Notes: generated by a model from the sequence alone, not told the origin. A stretch of 6,607 nucleotides of DNA from an uncultured Acetobacteraceae bacterium (GCA_937930165.1 CALGVL010000003.1:1-6607), one strand, 5' to 3'. Counted from the stretch's first letter, positions 1 through 6,496 are shown. Translations and numbers: made by a program.

Positions 1-1172
1 GGGGCGGCCGGGCCGTAATCCGGGAATCGCGCGAGGAAGCGCGAGATCGCTATGCGTCCTTCCAGACGCGCCAGGGACAGGCCGGCACAGAGATGCGCAC
101 CACCGCCGAAGGCCAAGTGACGGTTCGGGGTGCGGCCGATATCCAGCCGCTCGGGGTCCGGGAATTGCGTCGGGTCCCGGTTGGCGGCGCCGATGCAGAG
201 GGTGATCTGAGTGCCGGCCTCTATCGGTACGCCGCCGACCTCGGTATCCGTCACCGCCAGCCGGTTGCCAAGCTGATTCGAGCTTTCGAAGCGCAGGAAT
301 TCCTCCACCGCGCTTCGGATCAGGTCAGGGTTGTCCAGCAGGCGGCGCTTCTCCGCCGGCCAGTCGAGCAGCGCCTGCAAACCGTTGCCGATCAGGTTGG
401 TGGTGGTCTCGTGCCCGGCATTGAGCAGGAAGATGCAATTGTGCAGCAGCTCGCTTTCGGTGAGGCGTTCGCCATCCGCTTCGCCCTGGATCAGGCGGGT
501 CAGCACATCCGTGTTCGGGTCACCCGGCGCGGCGCGGCGGCGGGCGACGAGGTGGCGGAGATAGTCCAGGAACTCCATGACGGCGGCATTGCCGCGCGCA
601 GCCATCTCCGGCGTCACCACCGGCTCCAGCGCGCCAAGGATGGCGAGGGACCAGCCGCGCAAGGGGCGACGCTCCTCCCGCGGCACGCCGAGCAGGTTGC
701 CGATCACCTCCACCGGGATGGCGGCGGCGAAATCGGCGATCAGGTCGGCCTCACCCCGCTCCTCCAAGGCATCCAGCAGGCTGTCCACCAGCGCGACCAG
801 GGCAGGTTCCATTCCGGCGATGGCGCGCGGGGAGAGCGCGCCCATGATCAGCCGCCGTACCCGCGTGTGCAGCGGTGGGTCGTTGAAGACGAGGCTGGTC
901 GTGTGATGGGCATAGAGCGGCGTGTCGCCGTATTTCGGGAAGAATTCGACCTTCTTGTCGGAGCTGAAGACGCGCGTGTCCCGGTAGACGCGATCCAGAT
1001 CCGCCCAGCGCGTGAGGAAGAGCGAGCCGTCCGGCAGGCGCTTCGCCGGCGCATGTTCACGCAGCGCGCGATAGGTGGGGAAGGGATCCTCGTAGAAGGA
1101 GGGTGGCAGAGCGCGCAGGTCGAAGCCTTCGGCCAGGGCCTTCCCGTCCTGCATCGGCATGGCCTCGCTCAT
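1..1172 (-). CDS. Cytochrome P450, bacterial class I (C-terminus cut by window edge)
   Basis: This is a soluble heme monooxygenase that would take electrons from a ferredoxin. The frame reads from ATG at 1172-1170 for 390 codons and runs off the left edge, probably lacking only a short C-terminal tail. The oxygen-activating I-helix motif AGHETT lies at residues 252-257, the K-helix ExxR at 291-294 (EFLR) and the heme loop FGGGAHLCAG at 355-364, with Cys362 as the thiolate ligand. There is no signal peptide or membrane anchor, as expected for a bacterial P450 of about 400 residues. The chosen ATG gives a typical short N-terminus leading into 'FYEDPFPTYRALRE'; a G-run at 1181-1185 (minus strand) is a weak ribosome site. 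It lies 73 bases downstream of the thioesterase on the same strand, so they may be co-transcribed. The CYP subfamily and substrate are not recognised. It is not a CYP153: motifs and N-terminus differ clearly from the P450 at 3495. It may borrow the divergent reductase and ferredoxin. Confidence 0.93.
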   Translation of the reverse strand, partial: MSEAMPMQDGKALAEGFDLRALPPSFYEDPFPTYRALREHAPAKRLPDGSLFLTRWADLDRVYRDTRVFSSDKKVEFFPKYGDTPLYAHHTTSLVFNDPPLHTRVRRLIMGALSPRAIAGMEPALVALVDSLLDALEERGEADLIADFAAAIPVEVIGNLLGVPREERRPLRGWSLAILGALEPVVTPEMAARGNAAVMEFLDYLRHLVARRRAAPGDPNTDVLTRLIQGEADGERLTESELLHNCIFLLNAGHETTTNLIGNGLQALLDWPAEKRRLLDNPDLIRSAVEEFLRFESSNQLGNRLAVTDTEVGGVPIEAGTQITLCIGAANRDPTQFPDPERLDIGRTPNRHLAFGGGAHLCAGLSLARLEGRIAISRFLARFPDYGPAA

Positions 1173-1181
1173 CGAACCATC

Positions 1182-1201
1182 CCCCGGGACATGTCCGGGG
1201 G
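1182..1201. repeat. Imperfect palindrome in P450 5' leader
   Basis: A 20-base inverted repeat has a perfect 8-bp core, GACATGTC at 1188-1195, flanked by C-rich and G-rich arms with one mismatch (1186/1197). It ends 9 bases upstream of the P450 ATG on the minus strand and covers its only plausible ribosome-binding bases. It could be a regulator site or an mRNA hairpin that limits P450 translation relative to the thioesterase. Chance is possible in DNA this GC-rich. Confidence 0.35.
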
Positions 1202-1245
1202 AGGTTACGCAGGGCGCGGCTGGTTCGGCAACTCGCGCCGGTGCG

Positions 1246-1740
1246 TCAGGGCCGCTCCGGCCTAGGCAGCCGGAACACGCCGCTGGAACGGAGGACCGGC
1301 TCGCCCTCCACAGTGAAGATGCCCTGGACGAACATGGTCGTGCGCGTGGCCCGCAGCAGCTCGACCCGCGCCTCGATCCAGGCGCCGAGCGGCGCGGGGG
1401 CGAGGAAGTCGTTGGTCAGGCTGACGGTGATGAAGAAGCCGCTGACGCCCGCCTGCTCCATGCCGCCGATGCCCAGCACGACATCAGCAAGAGTGGCCAG
1501 CATGCCGCCATGGCACATGTCCTTGCCGTTGCAGTGCTGTTCCTCGACGAGCAGGCCGAAGATGCTGCGACCATCCTCCCGTTTCACATAGATCGGTCCG
1601 ATGGCCTTCAGGAAGCCGCCGCTGACCGGCCTCGGTAGGAAGCCCTCCGGCACCTGCGCCCGCTGCCGGTTCTCGCGGCCAGGCGTGGCGGCGCAGGCTT
1701 GGTGCTGGGCGCCGGTAGCAAGGATGGAGGAATTGGTCAT
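1246..1740 (-). CDS. PaaI-family hotdog-fold thioesterase
   Basis: This 164-residue protein is predicted to hydrolyse an acyl-CoA or similar thioester. The family signature is clear at residues 69-86: H-C-N-G, then CHGG at 76-79, then TLAD at 83-86. In PaaI/4HBT-like hotdog enzymes the HGG loop and the acidic residue on the following helix (here Asp86) form the active site. The core runs from about residue 31 (PEGF) to the C-terminus, a normal length for the family. Residues 1-30 are an unusual, poorly conserved-looking extension. No Shine-Dalgarno sequence precedes the ATG at 1740, so a later start, for example the GTG of Val30, is possible. It is the first minus-strand gene left of the divergent promoter region and probably forms an operon with the P450 that follows. 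The substrate cannot be read from the sequence; a fatty-acyl or aromatic acyl-CoA would suit the neighbourhood (inference). Confidence 0.85.
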   Translation of the reverse strand: MTNSSILATGAQHQACAATPGRENRQRAQVPEGFLPRPVSGGFLKAIGPIYVKREDGRSIFGLLVEEQHCNGKDMCHGGMLATLADVVLGIGGMEQAGVSGFFITVSLTNDFLAPAPLGAWIEARVELLRATRTTMFVQGIFTVEGEPVLRSSGVFRLPRPERP

Positions 1741-1895
1741 GCAGGAACTTCAGTCTGTCGTGGTGATCGTTGCAGGTTACCGCTGCGCCGGGAGGCGTCA
1801 ACGCGATGCGAACTGGGCGTCGCCGCAACCAGGAATGACTTGACCCTGCCCTTGCCTTTCGCTGTCCTGCGCCGAAAGCGGGAGGATAAGGTGGC
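1741..1895. promoter_or_regulatory. Divergent intergenic promoter region
   Basis: This 155-base gap separates the leftward thioesterase/P450 pair from the rightward reductase/ferredoxin/CYP153 operon, so it should carry both promoters. For the plus strand, TTGACC at 1840-1845 is a good -35 element, but at 17 bases' spacing the -10 is poor (TGTCCT, 1863-1868). For the minus strand, TTGACG (1801-1796) followed after 16 bases by TAACCT (1779-1774) is a weak candidate. A small inverted repeat, CTTTCG at 1856-1861 and CGAAAG at 1873-1878, sits over the putative plus-strand -10 and could be an operator. No regulator gene is in the window. Confidence 0.4.
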
Positions 1896-3128
1896 GTGAA
1901 CGCTGGCGGTCCAGGCGTTGTCGTCATTGGCGCCGGCCATGCCGGGGGCTCGGCAGCGGCCTTCCTGCGCCAGTATGGCTGGAAGGGACCGATCACCCTG
2001 GTCGGCGAGGAGCCGGTCCCGCCCTATCAACGTCCGCCCTTATCCAAGGCATGGCTGAAAGGCGAGGCCGATGCGCAGAGCCTGGCACTGCGCCCCGCCG
2101 GTTTCTACGCCGAGCAGCGCATCGAACTGCGCCTGGGCCGGCGCGTGGCCGCGATCGACCGCGCCGCCCGGACCGTGATCCTCGATACCGGCGAGGAACT
2201 TTCCTACGACCGCCTGATCCTGGCCACCGGTGCGCGGCCGCGCCGGCTCGACCTGCCCGGGGGCGATCTGGCCGGCGTCCTGGAATTGCGCGGCATGGCG
2301 GGGGCGGACCGGCTCAAGGCGGCACTTCGCCCGGGCATCAGGCTGGCGGTGATCGGTGGCGGCTATATCGGCCTGGAAGTCGCCGCCTCGGCACGTGCGC
2401 TCGGCGTGGAGCCGGTGGTGGTCGAACGTGAGTCGCGCCTTCTGCCGCGGGTTGCCAGCCCGGCGCTTGCCGCCTTCATTCAGGATCAGCACCGCGCCAG
2501 GGGCGTGGTGGTGGAATTGGGTGCTGCCGTCGAGGCGCTGGAAGGCGCCGCCGGCCGCGTCACCAGCCTTCGCCTGACGGATGGGCGCCTGATCCCATGC
2601 GACGTCGTGCTGATTGGCGTCGGGGCCGTGCCGAATGACGAATTGGCGCGGTGGTCCGGGTTGGATTGCGCGGGCGGGGTGATCGTCGATCTCGCCGCCA
2701 GGACCGGCGATCCGGCGATCCATGCCATCGGCGATTGCACCATCCGGCCGCTGCCGCCCCATGGCCGCATGGGACGGCTGGAGAGCGTGCCCAATGCGGT
2801 GGAGCAGGCGAAGCAGGCCGCCGCCGCGATCTGCGGCCGTCCACCGTCGGCGCCCGAGGTGCCTTGGTTCTGGTCGGACCAGTTCGAGTTGCGGCTGCAA
2901 CTCGCCGGCCTGCCCTTCGATGCGGCGGAGGCGGTGATCCGCGGCGATCCTGGCAGGCCAGGCTTCGCAGTCTTCCACCTGGATGCCGAGGGGGTCGTGC
3001 AGGCGGTGGAGGCGGTGAATGCCGCGCCGGAATTCATGGCAGGGCGCATGATGATCGCCCGGCGCCAGAGGATCGCGCGGGAGCGATTGCAGGATCCGTC
3101 CCTGTCCATGCGGGAACTTGCCGCCTGA
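1896..3128 (+). CDS. NAD(P)H:ferredoxin reductase, FAD-dependent (putidaredoxin reductase type)
   Basis: This 410-residue flavoprotein should pass electrons from NAD(P)H through FAD to the [2Fe-2S] ferredoxin encoded next. The N-terminal FAD-binding Rossmann motif is GAGHAGG at residues 12-18, followed by PPYQRPPLSK at 42-51, typical of rubredoxin/putidaredoxin reductases. The ATGARPR segment follows the first domain. The second Rossmann motif, for NAD(P)H, is GGGYIGLE starting at 154. The second FAD contact is AIGD, ending at Asp280. From Trp324 (WFWSDQ) onward it matches the C-terminal reductase domain of this family. Length and domain order are normal and complete. The start is GTG at 1896, supported by GGGAGG about 10 bases upstream; the GTG at 1891 is out of frame and meets a stop at once. 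It is the first gene of the operon, with the ferredoxin ATG 26 bases after its stop. The family includes CamA and the reductases of CYP153 systems. Confidence 0.95.
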   Translation: MNAGGPGVVVIGAGHAGGSAAAFLRQYGWKGPITLVGEEPVPPYQRPPLSKAWLKGEADAQSLALRPAGFYAEQRIELRLGRRVAAIDRAARTVILDTGEELSYDRLILATGARPRRLDLPGGDLAGVLELRGMAGADRLKAALRPGIRLAVIGGGYIGLEVAASARALGVEPVVVERESRLLPRVASPALAAFIQDQHRARGVVVELGAAVEALEGAAGRVTSLRLTDGRLIPCDVVLIGVGAVPNDELARWSGLDCAGGVIVDLAARTGDPAIHAIGDCTIRPLPPHGRMGRLESVPNAVEQAKQAAAAICGRPPSAPEVPWFWSDQFELRLQLAGLPFDAAEAVIRGDPGRPGFAVFHLDAEGVVQAVEAVNAAPEFMAGRMMIARRQRIARERLQDPSLSMRELAA

Positions 3129-3143
3129 GCGGTGGAACGCGCC

Positions 3144-3149
3144 AAGGAG
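3144..3149 (+). promoter_or_regulatory. Ribosome binding site of the ferredoxin
   Basis: AAGGAG lies 5 bases before the ATG at 3155. It fixes the ferredoxin start, which otherwise lies inside a longer open frame beginning upstream within the reductase gene. Confidence 0.8.
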
Positions 3150-3154
3150 AAGAC

Positions 3155-3475
3155 ATGCCGCAGGTCACCTATATCGAACACAACGGCACCGAGCACCGGA
3201 TCGAGCTGGAGGCCGGGCAGTCCGTCATGCAGGGCGCGGTGAATAACAACATCCCTGGGATTGATGCCGATTGCGGCGGCGAATGCGCCTGCGCGACCTG
3301 CCATGTCTATGTGGAAGGGGACTGGCTGCCTCGGACCGGAACTCCAGGGGAGCAGGAGGCAAGCATGCTGAGCTTCGCCGCCACCGCACAGCCCAATTCG
3401 CGCCTCTCCTGCCAGATCAGGATGAGCGAGGAGCTTGACGGGCTGGTGGTCCGGCTGCCGGAGGCGCAGCACTGA
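3155..3475 (+). CDS. [2Fe-2S] ferredoxin, putidaredoxin/adrenodoxin type
   Basis: This 106-residue electron carrier links the reductase before it to the P450 after it. The cluster ligands are Cys40, Cys46, Cys49 and Cys86, with the spacing C-x5-C-x2-C-x36-C of P450-type vertebrate/bacterial [2Fe-2S] ferredoxins. An additional Cys44 lies within the cluster loop and is probably not a ligand. The protein begins PQVTYIEHNG and ends in the acidic and hydrophobic tail expected of this family, and its length nearly equals putidaredoxin. The ATG at 3155 has AAGGAG 5 bases upstream. Spacing of 26 bases to the reductase and 19 bases to the P450 start indicates one transcript. It is cytoplasmic. Specificity for the CYP153 partner is inferred from position; it could also serve the divergent P450. 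Confidence 0.95.
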   Translation: MPQVTYIEHNGTEHRIELEAGQSVMQGAVNNNIPGIDADCGGECACATCHVYVEGDWLPRTGTPGEQEASMLSFAATAQPNSRLSCQIRMSEELDGLVVRLPEAQH

Positions 3476-3494
3476 GAATGAGGGAGGAAGAAGC

Positions 3495-4685
3495 ATGAAC
3501 GCCCCGGCGAACGTCGATCATGAGACCCTGGCGGCGAGCCTGCCCCTCGACAGGATCGATGTGAGCGATCCCGCGCTGTACCGCGACGATGTCTGGATGC
3601 CCTATTTCCGCCGGCTGCGGCGCGAGGATCCGGTGCATTACTGCGCCAGCAGCATGTTCGGGCCCTACTGGTCGGTGACGAAATACAAGGACATCATGCA
3701 GGCGGAGCTGGCGCACAAGGTGCTGTCCTCCGACTCCAGCCTCGGCGGCATCACCATCCGCGACCGGCCGAAGGACCTGCGCCTGCCCATGTTCATCGCC
3801 ATGGACCCGCCGCGGCATGACGAGCAGCGCAAGGTGGTGCAGCCCATCGTCGCGCCCGCCAACCTGGCGAAGCTGGAGCACATCATCCGGGAGCGCGTCT
3901 GCCGCATCCTGGACGGATTGCCGCGGGGCGAGACCTTCAACTGGGTGGACCACGTCTCGATCGAGCTGACGGTCCAGATGCTGGCGACGCTGTTCGACTT
4001 TCCCTTCGAGGACCGCCGCAAGCTCTCCTTCTGGTCGGATTGCGCGACCGCTCTGCCGGAGGCCGGCGGCGTGATCGACAGCGAGGAGAAGCGCGAGGAG
4101 GTCTTTGCCGAGTGCCTCGCCTATTTCACCAATCTCTGGAATAAGCGGGTGAATGCCGAGCCGCGTCCCGACCTGATCTCCATGCTGGCGCATGGCGAGG
4201 CGACGCGGAACATGACGCCGCGGGAATTCCTCGGCAACCTGATCCTGCTGATCGTCGGCGGCAATGATACCACGCGTAATTCCATCAGCGGCGGCGTACT
4301 GTTCCTGAACCAGAACCCGGAGGAATACCGCAAGCTGCGGGAGAACCCGGCGCTGATCGAGAGCATGGTGCCGGAGATCATCCGTTACCAGACGCCGCTG
4401 GCGCATATGCGCCGCACCGCGATCGAGGATTACGAACTGGGCGGCAAGAGGATCCGTGCCGGCGACAAGGTCATCATGTGGTACATCTCCGGCAACCGCG
4501 ACGAGGAGGCGATCGAGGAGCCGGACCGCTTCATCATCGACCGCAAGCGGCCACGCCAGCACCTTTCCTTCGGCTTCGGCGTGCATCGCTGCGTCGGCAA
4601 CCGGCTGGCGGAGATGCAGTTGAAGATTCTGTGGGAGGAGATCCTGAGGCGCTTCCCAGTGATCGAGGTGGTGGGCGAGCCACGG
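3495..4685 (+). CDS. CYP153-type P450 alkane/terminal hydroxylase, 3' end lost at junction
   Basis: This heme monooxygenase is recognised as CYP153-like, a family that hydroxylates the terminal carbon of medium-chain alkanes, fatty acids and related chains. The start ATG is preceded by GGGAGGA at 3482-3488. Segments closely resembling the family include FIAMDPPRHDEQRK, the I-helix GGNDTTRNS with Asp258-Thr259-Thr260, the K-helix EIIR at 294-297 and the heme loop FGFGVHRCVGNR with Cys366 as the ligand. The match continues through KILWEEILRRF and VVGEPR, residue 397. Beyond that the frame stays open but becomes arginine- and glycine-rich nonsense that is antisense to the capA-like gene. A usual CYP153 of about 420 residues would need roughly 20 more, forming the last C-terminal loop and strands near the active site. 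As it stands the product would be truncated or fused and probably inactive; in the source organism it is likely intact. It ends the reductase-ferredoxin-P450 operon. Confidence 0.93.
4674..4685. other. Chimeric junction between two genomes
   Basis: These 12 bases are the only stretch that fits both flanking genes. In the plus frame they encode G-E-P-R of the CYP153 C-terminal region; in the minus frame they encode P-W-L-A of the CapA-like protein. To the left only the P450 makes sense, and to the right only CapA. Both genes are cut here tail to tail. This fits joining at a short shared sequence, as in an assembly or amplification chimera. A natural recombination cannot be excluded from sequence alone. 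Confidence 0.8.
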
Positions 4686-5309
4686 CTTGCCGTCGGGCAA
4701 CGGGATGCCGTTGAAGCTGAAGGTGTACGACAGGTGCGCCACCGTGACCCCGCGCACGTCCAGGATGGTCGGGGTGGCCGCCTCCCGCTCGGTGCGCGCG
4801 GTGCCGGCGTGAGCGATCCCCACCCGGTCCAGGTTGTCCAGGGTCCGCTGCACCCCCTCGACACCGGTGTCCAGGGAGTGGTTCGAAGCGGTCGAGCAGG
4901 TGTCGAAGCCGGCCGCCGCGGCGGCGTCGGCCAGTTGTGGCGGGGCGCTGAACAGCGGGTACCCGGTGAACGGCCCCTCGGGCTCGGCCAGCGGCTGCTC
5001 CATGTGGCAGATCGCCAGGTCCGCCTCGGAGATCACCGGTGCCACCGCGGCGAGCACCTCGGTGAAGTCGTGCCCGGGTCGGCCGTTGGCCCGGGCGTCG
5101 GCGGCGGCCTGCGCCGTGAGTTGCTCGTGGACCAGCAGGTCACCGGCGGCGACCACGGTGAGCGTGGTGACCGGTGAGGGTGGCCGCGCCGGTGCCGACG
5201 CCGTGGGCACGCCCGCGTCCGGGGCACGGTCGTGGTCGGCGCATCCGGCGATCGCGGCGACAAGCACGGAAGCCACCAGACCGGACCAAACCCGAATAAT
5301 CCTTCGCAT
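4674..5309 (-). CDS. CapA-family (poly-gamma-glutamate synthesis type) lipoprotein, 3' part lost at junction
   Basis: The first 212 residues of a CapA-like metallophosphatase-fold protein are present. The N-terminus is a lipoprotein signal: basic MRRIIR, a hydrophobic stretch, then lipobox I-A-G-C with Cys23 as the lipidation site. A proline/alanine-rich linker follows to about residue 48. The domain begins with TVVAAGDLLVH (Asp57), then CHMEQPL (Glu104) and SNHSLDTG (Asn143, His144, Asp147), the conserved metal and active-site region of the family. It continues to SYTFSFNGIPLP and KPWLA, then turns into antisense P450 sequence. The remaining domain, usually well over 100 residues, is missing. 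CapA proteins were named for capsule poly-gamma-glutamate production, but actinobacterial lipoprotein members mostly have unknown roles outside the membrane. No Shine-Dalgarno site precedes the ATG, so a leaderless mRNA is possible. The signal peptide makes this start convincing. Confidence 0.88.
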
Positions 5310-5319
5310 ACGGTTATGC
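5306..5319. promoter_or_regulatory. Perfect palindrome over the capA-like start codon
   Basis: GCATA and TATGC form perfect 5-bp arms around a 4-base centre and include the ATG (5309-5307). A second inverted repeat, CCTTCGC at 5301-5307 and GCGAAGG at 5329-5335, surrounds it. A CATAAC (5318-5313, minus strand) with CTGACT 18 bases upstream could be -10 and -35 elements. Operator function is inference. Confidence 0.35.
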
Positions 5320-5385
5320 TGCCACTACGCGAAGGAAGTCAGATGAGAACTGCTCAACTTTCGCCGGTCAGAGCGAAGCGGACGG
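5310..5385. other. Intergenic stretch upstream of capA-like gene, possible broken divergent start
   Basis: This short stretch is richer in A and T than its surroundings and holds the capA upstream region. On the plus strand an ATG at 5343 follows AAGGAAG (5332-5338) by 4 bases and would encode MRTAQLSPVRAK. The frame continues only as antisense of the FAH remnant and resembles no protein I know, so it is either chance or the stump of a divergent gene whose body has been replaced. Confidence 0.25.
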
Positions 5386-5579
5386 GTCGCCGGTCCGCAG
5401 CGTCACCGACTCGTCCGGCACCAGGCAGGTGCCGGTGGACAGGATCACCCCGTACGGGTGGACGTCAGCCCGGAACAGGTGGCCGACCAGCTCGCCCGGG
5501 CGCCGGTGCGGCTGCCCGGTCGAGGCCCGCTCCGCCCACACCGTCGCCCGTCGCGCACGATCCGGGCGCTGGCACCGTA
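5386..5579 (-). pseudogene. Remnant of a fumarylacetoacetate-hydrolase-family protein
   Basis: About 65 codons resemble the C-terminal part of FAH-family hydrolases/dehydratases. In one frame (5564-5547) the sequence reads RIVRDG; one base is missing near 5545, and the next frame carries TVWAERAST, then ELVGHLFR, HPYGVILSTGTCLVP and TLRTGD. The family typically shows an RDG-x-x-V-W, ELV-x-YLFR, LSTGT-x-x-VP, TL-x-GD series in this order. The usual ending after the GD is absent: the frame reads PSASL and stops at 5368. The first two thirds of the protein are missing too, since the HAD gene's terminator hairpin begins just upstream. With both ends lost and a frameshift, this is a dead fragment. 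Sequencing error could explain the frameshift but not the missing ends. FAH enzymes cleave or dehydrate ring-opened or sugar-acid keto compounds; the original substrate is unknown. Confidence 0.6.
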
Positions 5580-5580
5580 C

Positions 5581-5618
5581 CCGCCGACGCGGCGGCGCGC
5601 CGGTCGCCGCGTCGGCGG
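5581..5618 (-). terminator. Strong GC hairpin after the HAD gene
   Basis: A perfect 14-bp inverted repeat (arms 5581-5594 and 5605-5618, 10-base loop) starts 7 bases after the HAD stop codon. No U-tract follows, which is common for actinobacterial terminators. Position and stem strength support transcription termination or mRNA 3'-end protection. Confidence 0.65.
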
Positions 5619-5624
5619 CGCCGG

Positions 5625-6401
5625 TCACCGCCCCAGGCTGGCGCGCAACAGGTCATGCAACCCCACCGGGTCGTCGACGACCGCGTCAGGCTCGGCCCCG
5701 TCCGGATGCGGTAGCCGCTCCCGCCGCAGGGAGCGCATCAGGACGGCCGCGCCGAGGCCGGCCCGGCGGGCCACCAGCACGTCGCGGCTGACGGTGTCGC
5801 CCACGAACCAGCACTCCCCCGGTCGTACGCCCACCGCGGCCACCGCCCGCAGCGCGAACTCCGGGTTGGGCTTGCGCACCCCCTCCTCGTCGCTGTAGAA
5901 CTGCGCGGCGAAGTGACCGGTCAACCCGACCCGGTCGAGGAAATCCCGGTGCGCCGCCCCGCACGGGGTGTTGCTCACCACCGCCACCGGCAGCCCGCGG
6001 CGACGGGCGTCGTCGAGCAGTTCCACCATGCCCGGCCGCAGCCGCCAGCTACGCCCGTACTTCTCCTCCACCAACCGGCGCGACAGCGCGGTGGCGTGTC
6101 GCACCACCGCCTGGCGGGCGGCGGGCGGCCACTCGGCGGCGATCACGTCGCCCCAGAACGTCTCGTGGTCCGGCTGGGTGGGGCCGGCGGCCGCCTGCCA
6201 GCTGAGGTCGGATCGCCGGTCGTCGCCGTCGAGCGGCGCCAGCACCACCTCCGCCGGCACCGGCGCCAGACCGGCACCGACGAGTACGTCGTTGACCGCG
6301 GCCACCAGGGCCCCCCGCCAGCCAGGTGGCTGCCGCCCGTCGGCGATCACGCCACCGAAGTCCAGCAGCAGGGCACGCGGCGGCGGCAGCATGCCGTCCA
6401 T
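5625..6401 (-). CDS. HAD-superfamily hydrolase (HAD-IA type)
   Basis: This 258-residue cytoplasmic protein has all four HAD motifs. Motif I is LLLDFGGVIADG with the nucleophile Asp14, motif II is VVSNT with Ser143, motif III is VRKPNPEF with Lys177, and motif IV is FVGDTVSRD with Asp202 and Asp207. A helical cap insert lies between motifs I and II (about residues 22-120), the C1 arrangement. Position +2 from the nucleophile, usually the general acid Asp, is Gly16, as in several DFGGV-type members, so simple phosphatase activity is not assured. The substrate is unknown. The ATG at 6401 is chosen because the fold starts just after it; the in-frame ATG at 6392 is nearly as good, and neither has a strong ribosome site. 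A start at 6560 is rejected since it would overlap the sufT-like gene. It lies 115 bases downstream of that gene on the same strand and is followed by a strong hairpin. Confidence 0.9.
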   Translation of the reverse strand: MDGMLPPPRALLLDFGGVIADGRQPPGWRGALVAAVNDVLVGAGLAPVPAEVVLAPLDGDDRRSDLSWQAAAGPTQPDHETFWGDVIAAEWPPAARQAVVRHATALSRRLVEEKYGRSWRLRPGMVELLDDARRRGLPVAVVSNTPCGAAHRDFLDRVGLTGHFAAQFYSDEEGVRKPNPEFALRAVAAVGVRPGECWFVGDTVSRDVLVARRAGLGAAVLMRSLRRERLPHPDGAEPDAVVDDPVGLHDLLRASLGR

Positions 6402-6480
6402 CGTGGCACACCGGCCGACCGGTGCCCTGACCGGTGACCGCCCGGTCGTCTGCCGACGCTCACCGGCGGCCGGCGCCGCG

Positions 6481-6496
6481 GTCCGCGCACGCGGAC
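6481..6496 (-). terminator. Hairpin after the sufT-like gene
   Basis: GTCCGC and GCGGAC form 6-bp arms with a 4-base loop, 20 bases past the stop codon of the sufT-like gene. There is no U-tract. It may be a weak terminator in the 115-base gap before the HAD gene, which is otherwise GC-rich with repeated ACCGGT and shows no clear promoter. Confidence 0.35.

Noticed and set aside
93..1265. Plus-strand open frame of 390 codons
   Set aside because: It is antisense to the left P450, whose own frame has all P450 motifs; high GC keeps the opposite strand open.
2040..3496. Long minus-strand open frames over the reductase and ferredoxin
   Set aside because: They are shadows of well-supported plus-strand genes and show no recognisable motifs.
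3435..5177. Plus-strand open frame that would make a 580-residue P450 fusion
   Set aside because: After residue 397 of the P450 the translation is antisense capA sequence; it is a product of the junction, not a fusion domain.
3417..5309. Minus-strand open frame that would make a 630-residue CapA fusion
   Set aside because: Below 4674 it is antisense to the CYP153 and ferredoxin genes and has no family resemblance.
5458..5898. Plus-strand Arg/Pro-rich open frames over the HAD and FAH region
   Set aside because: The composition is typical of antisense frames in very GC-rich DNA, with no domain and no ribosome site.
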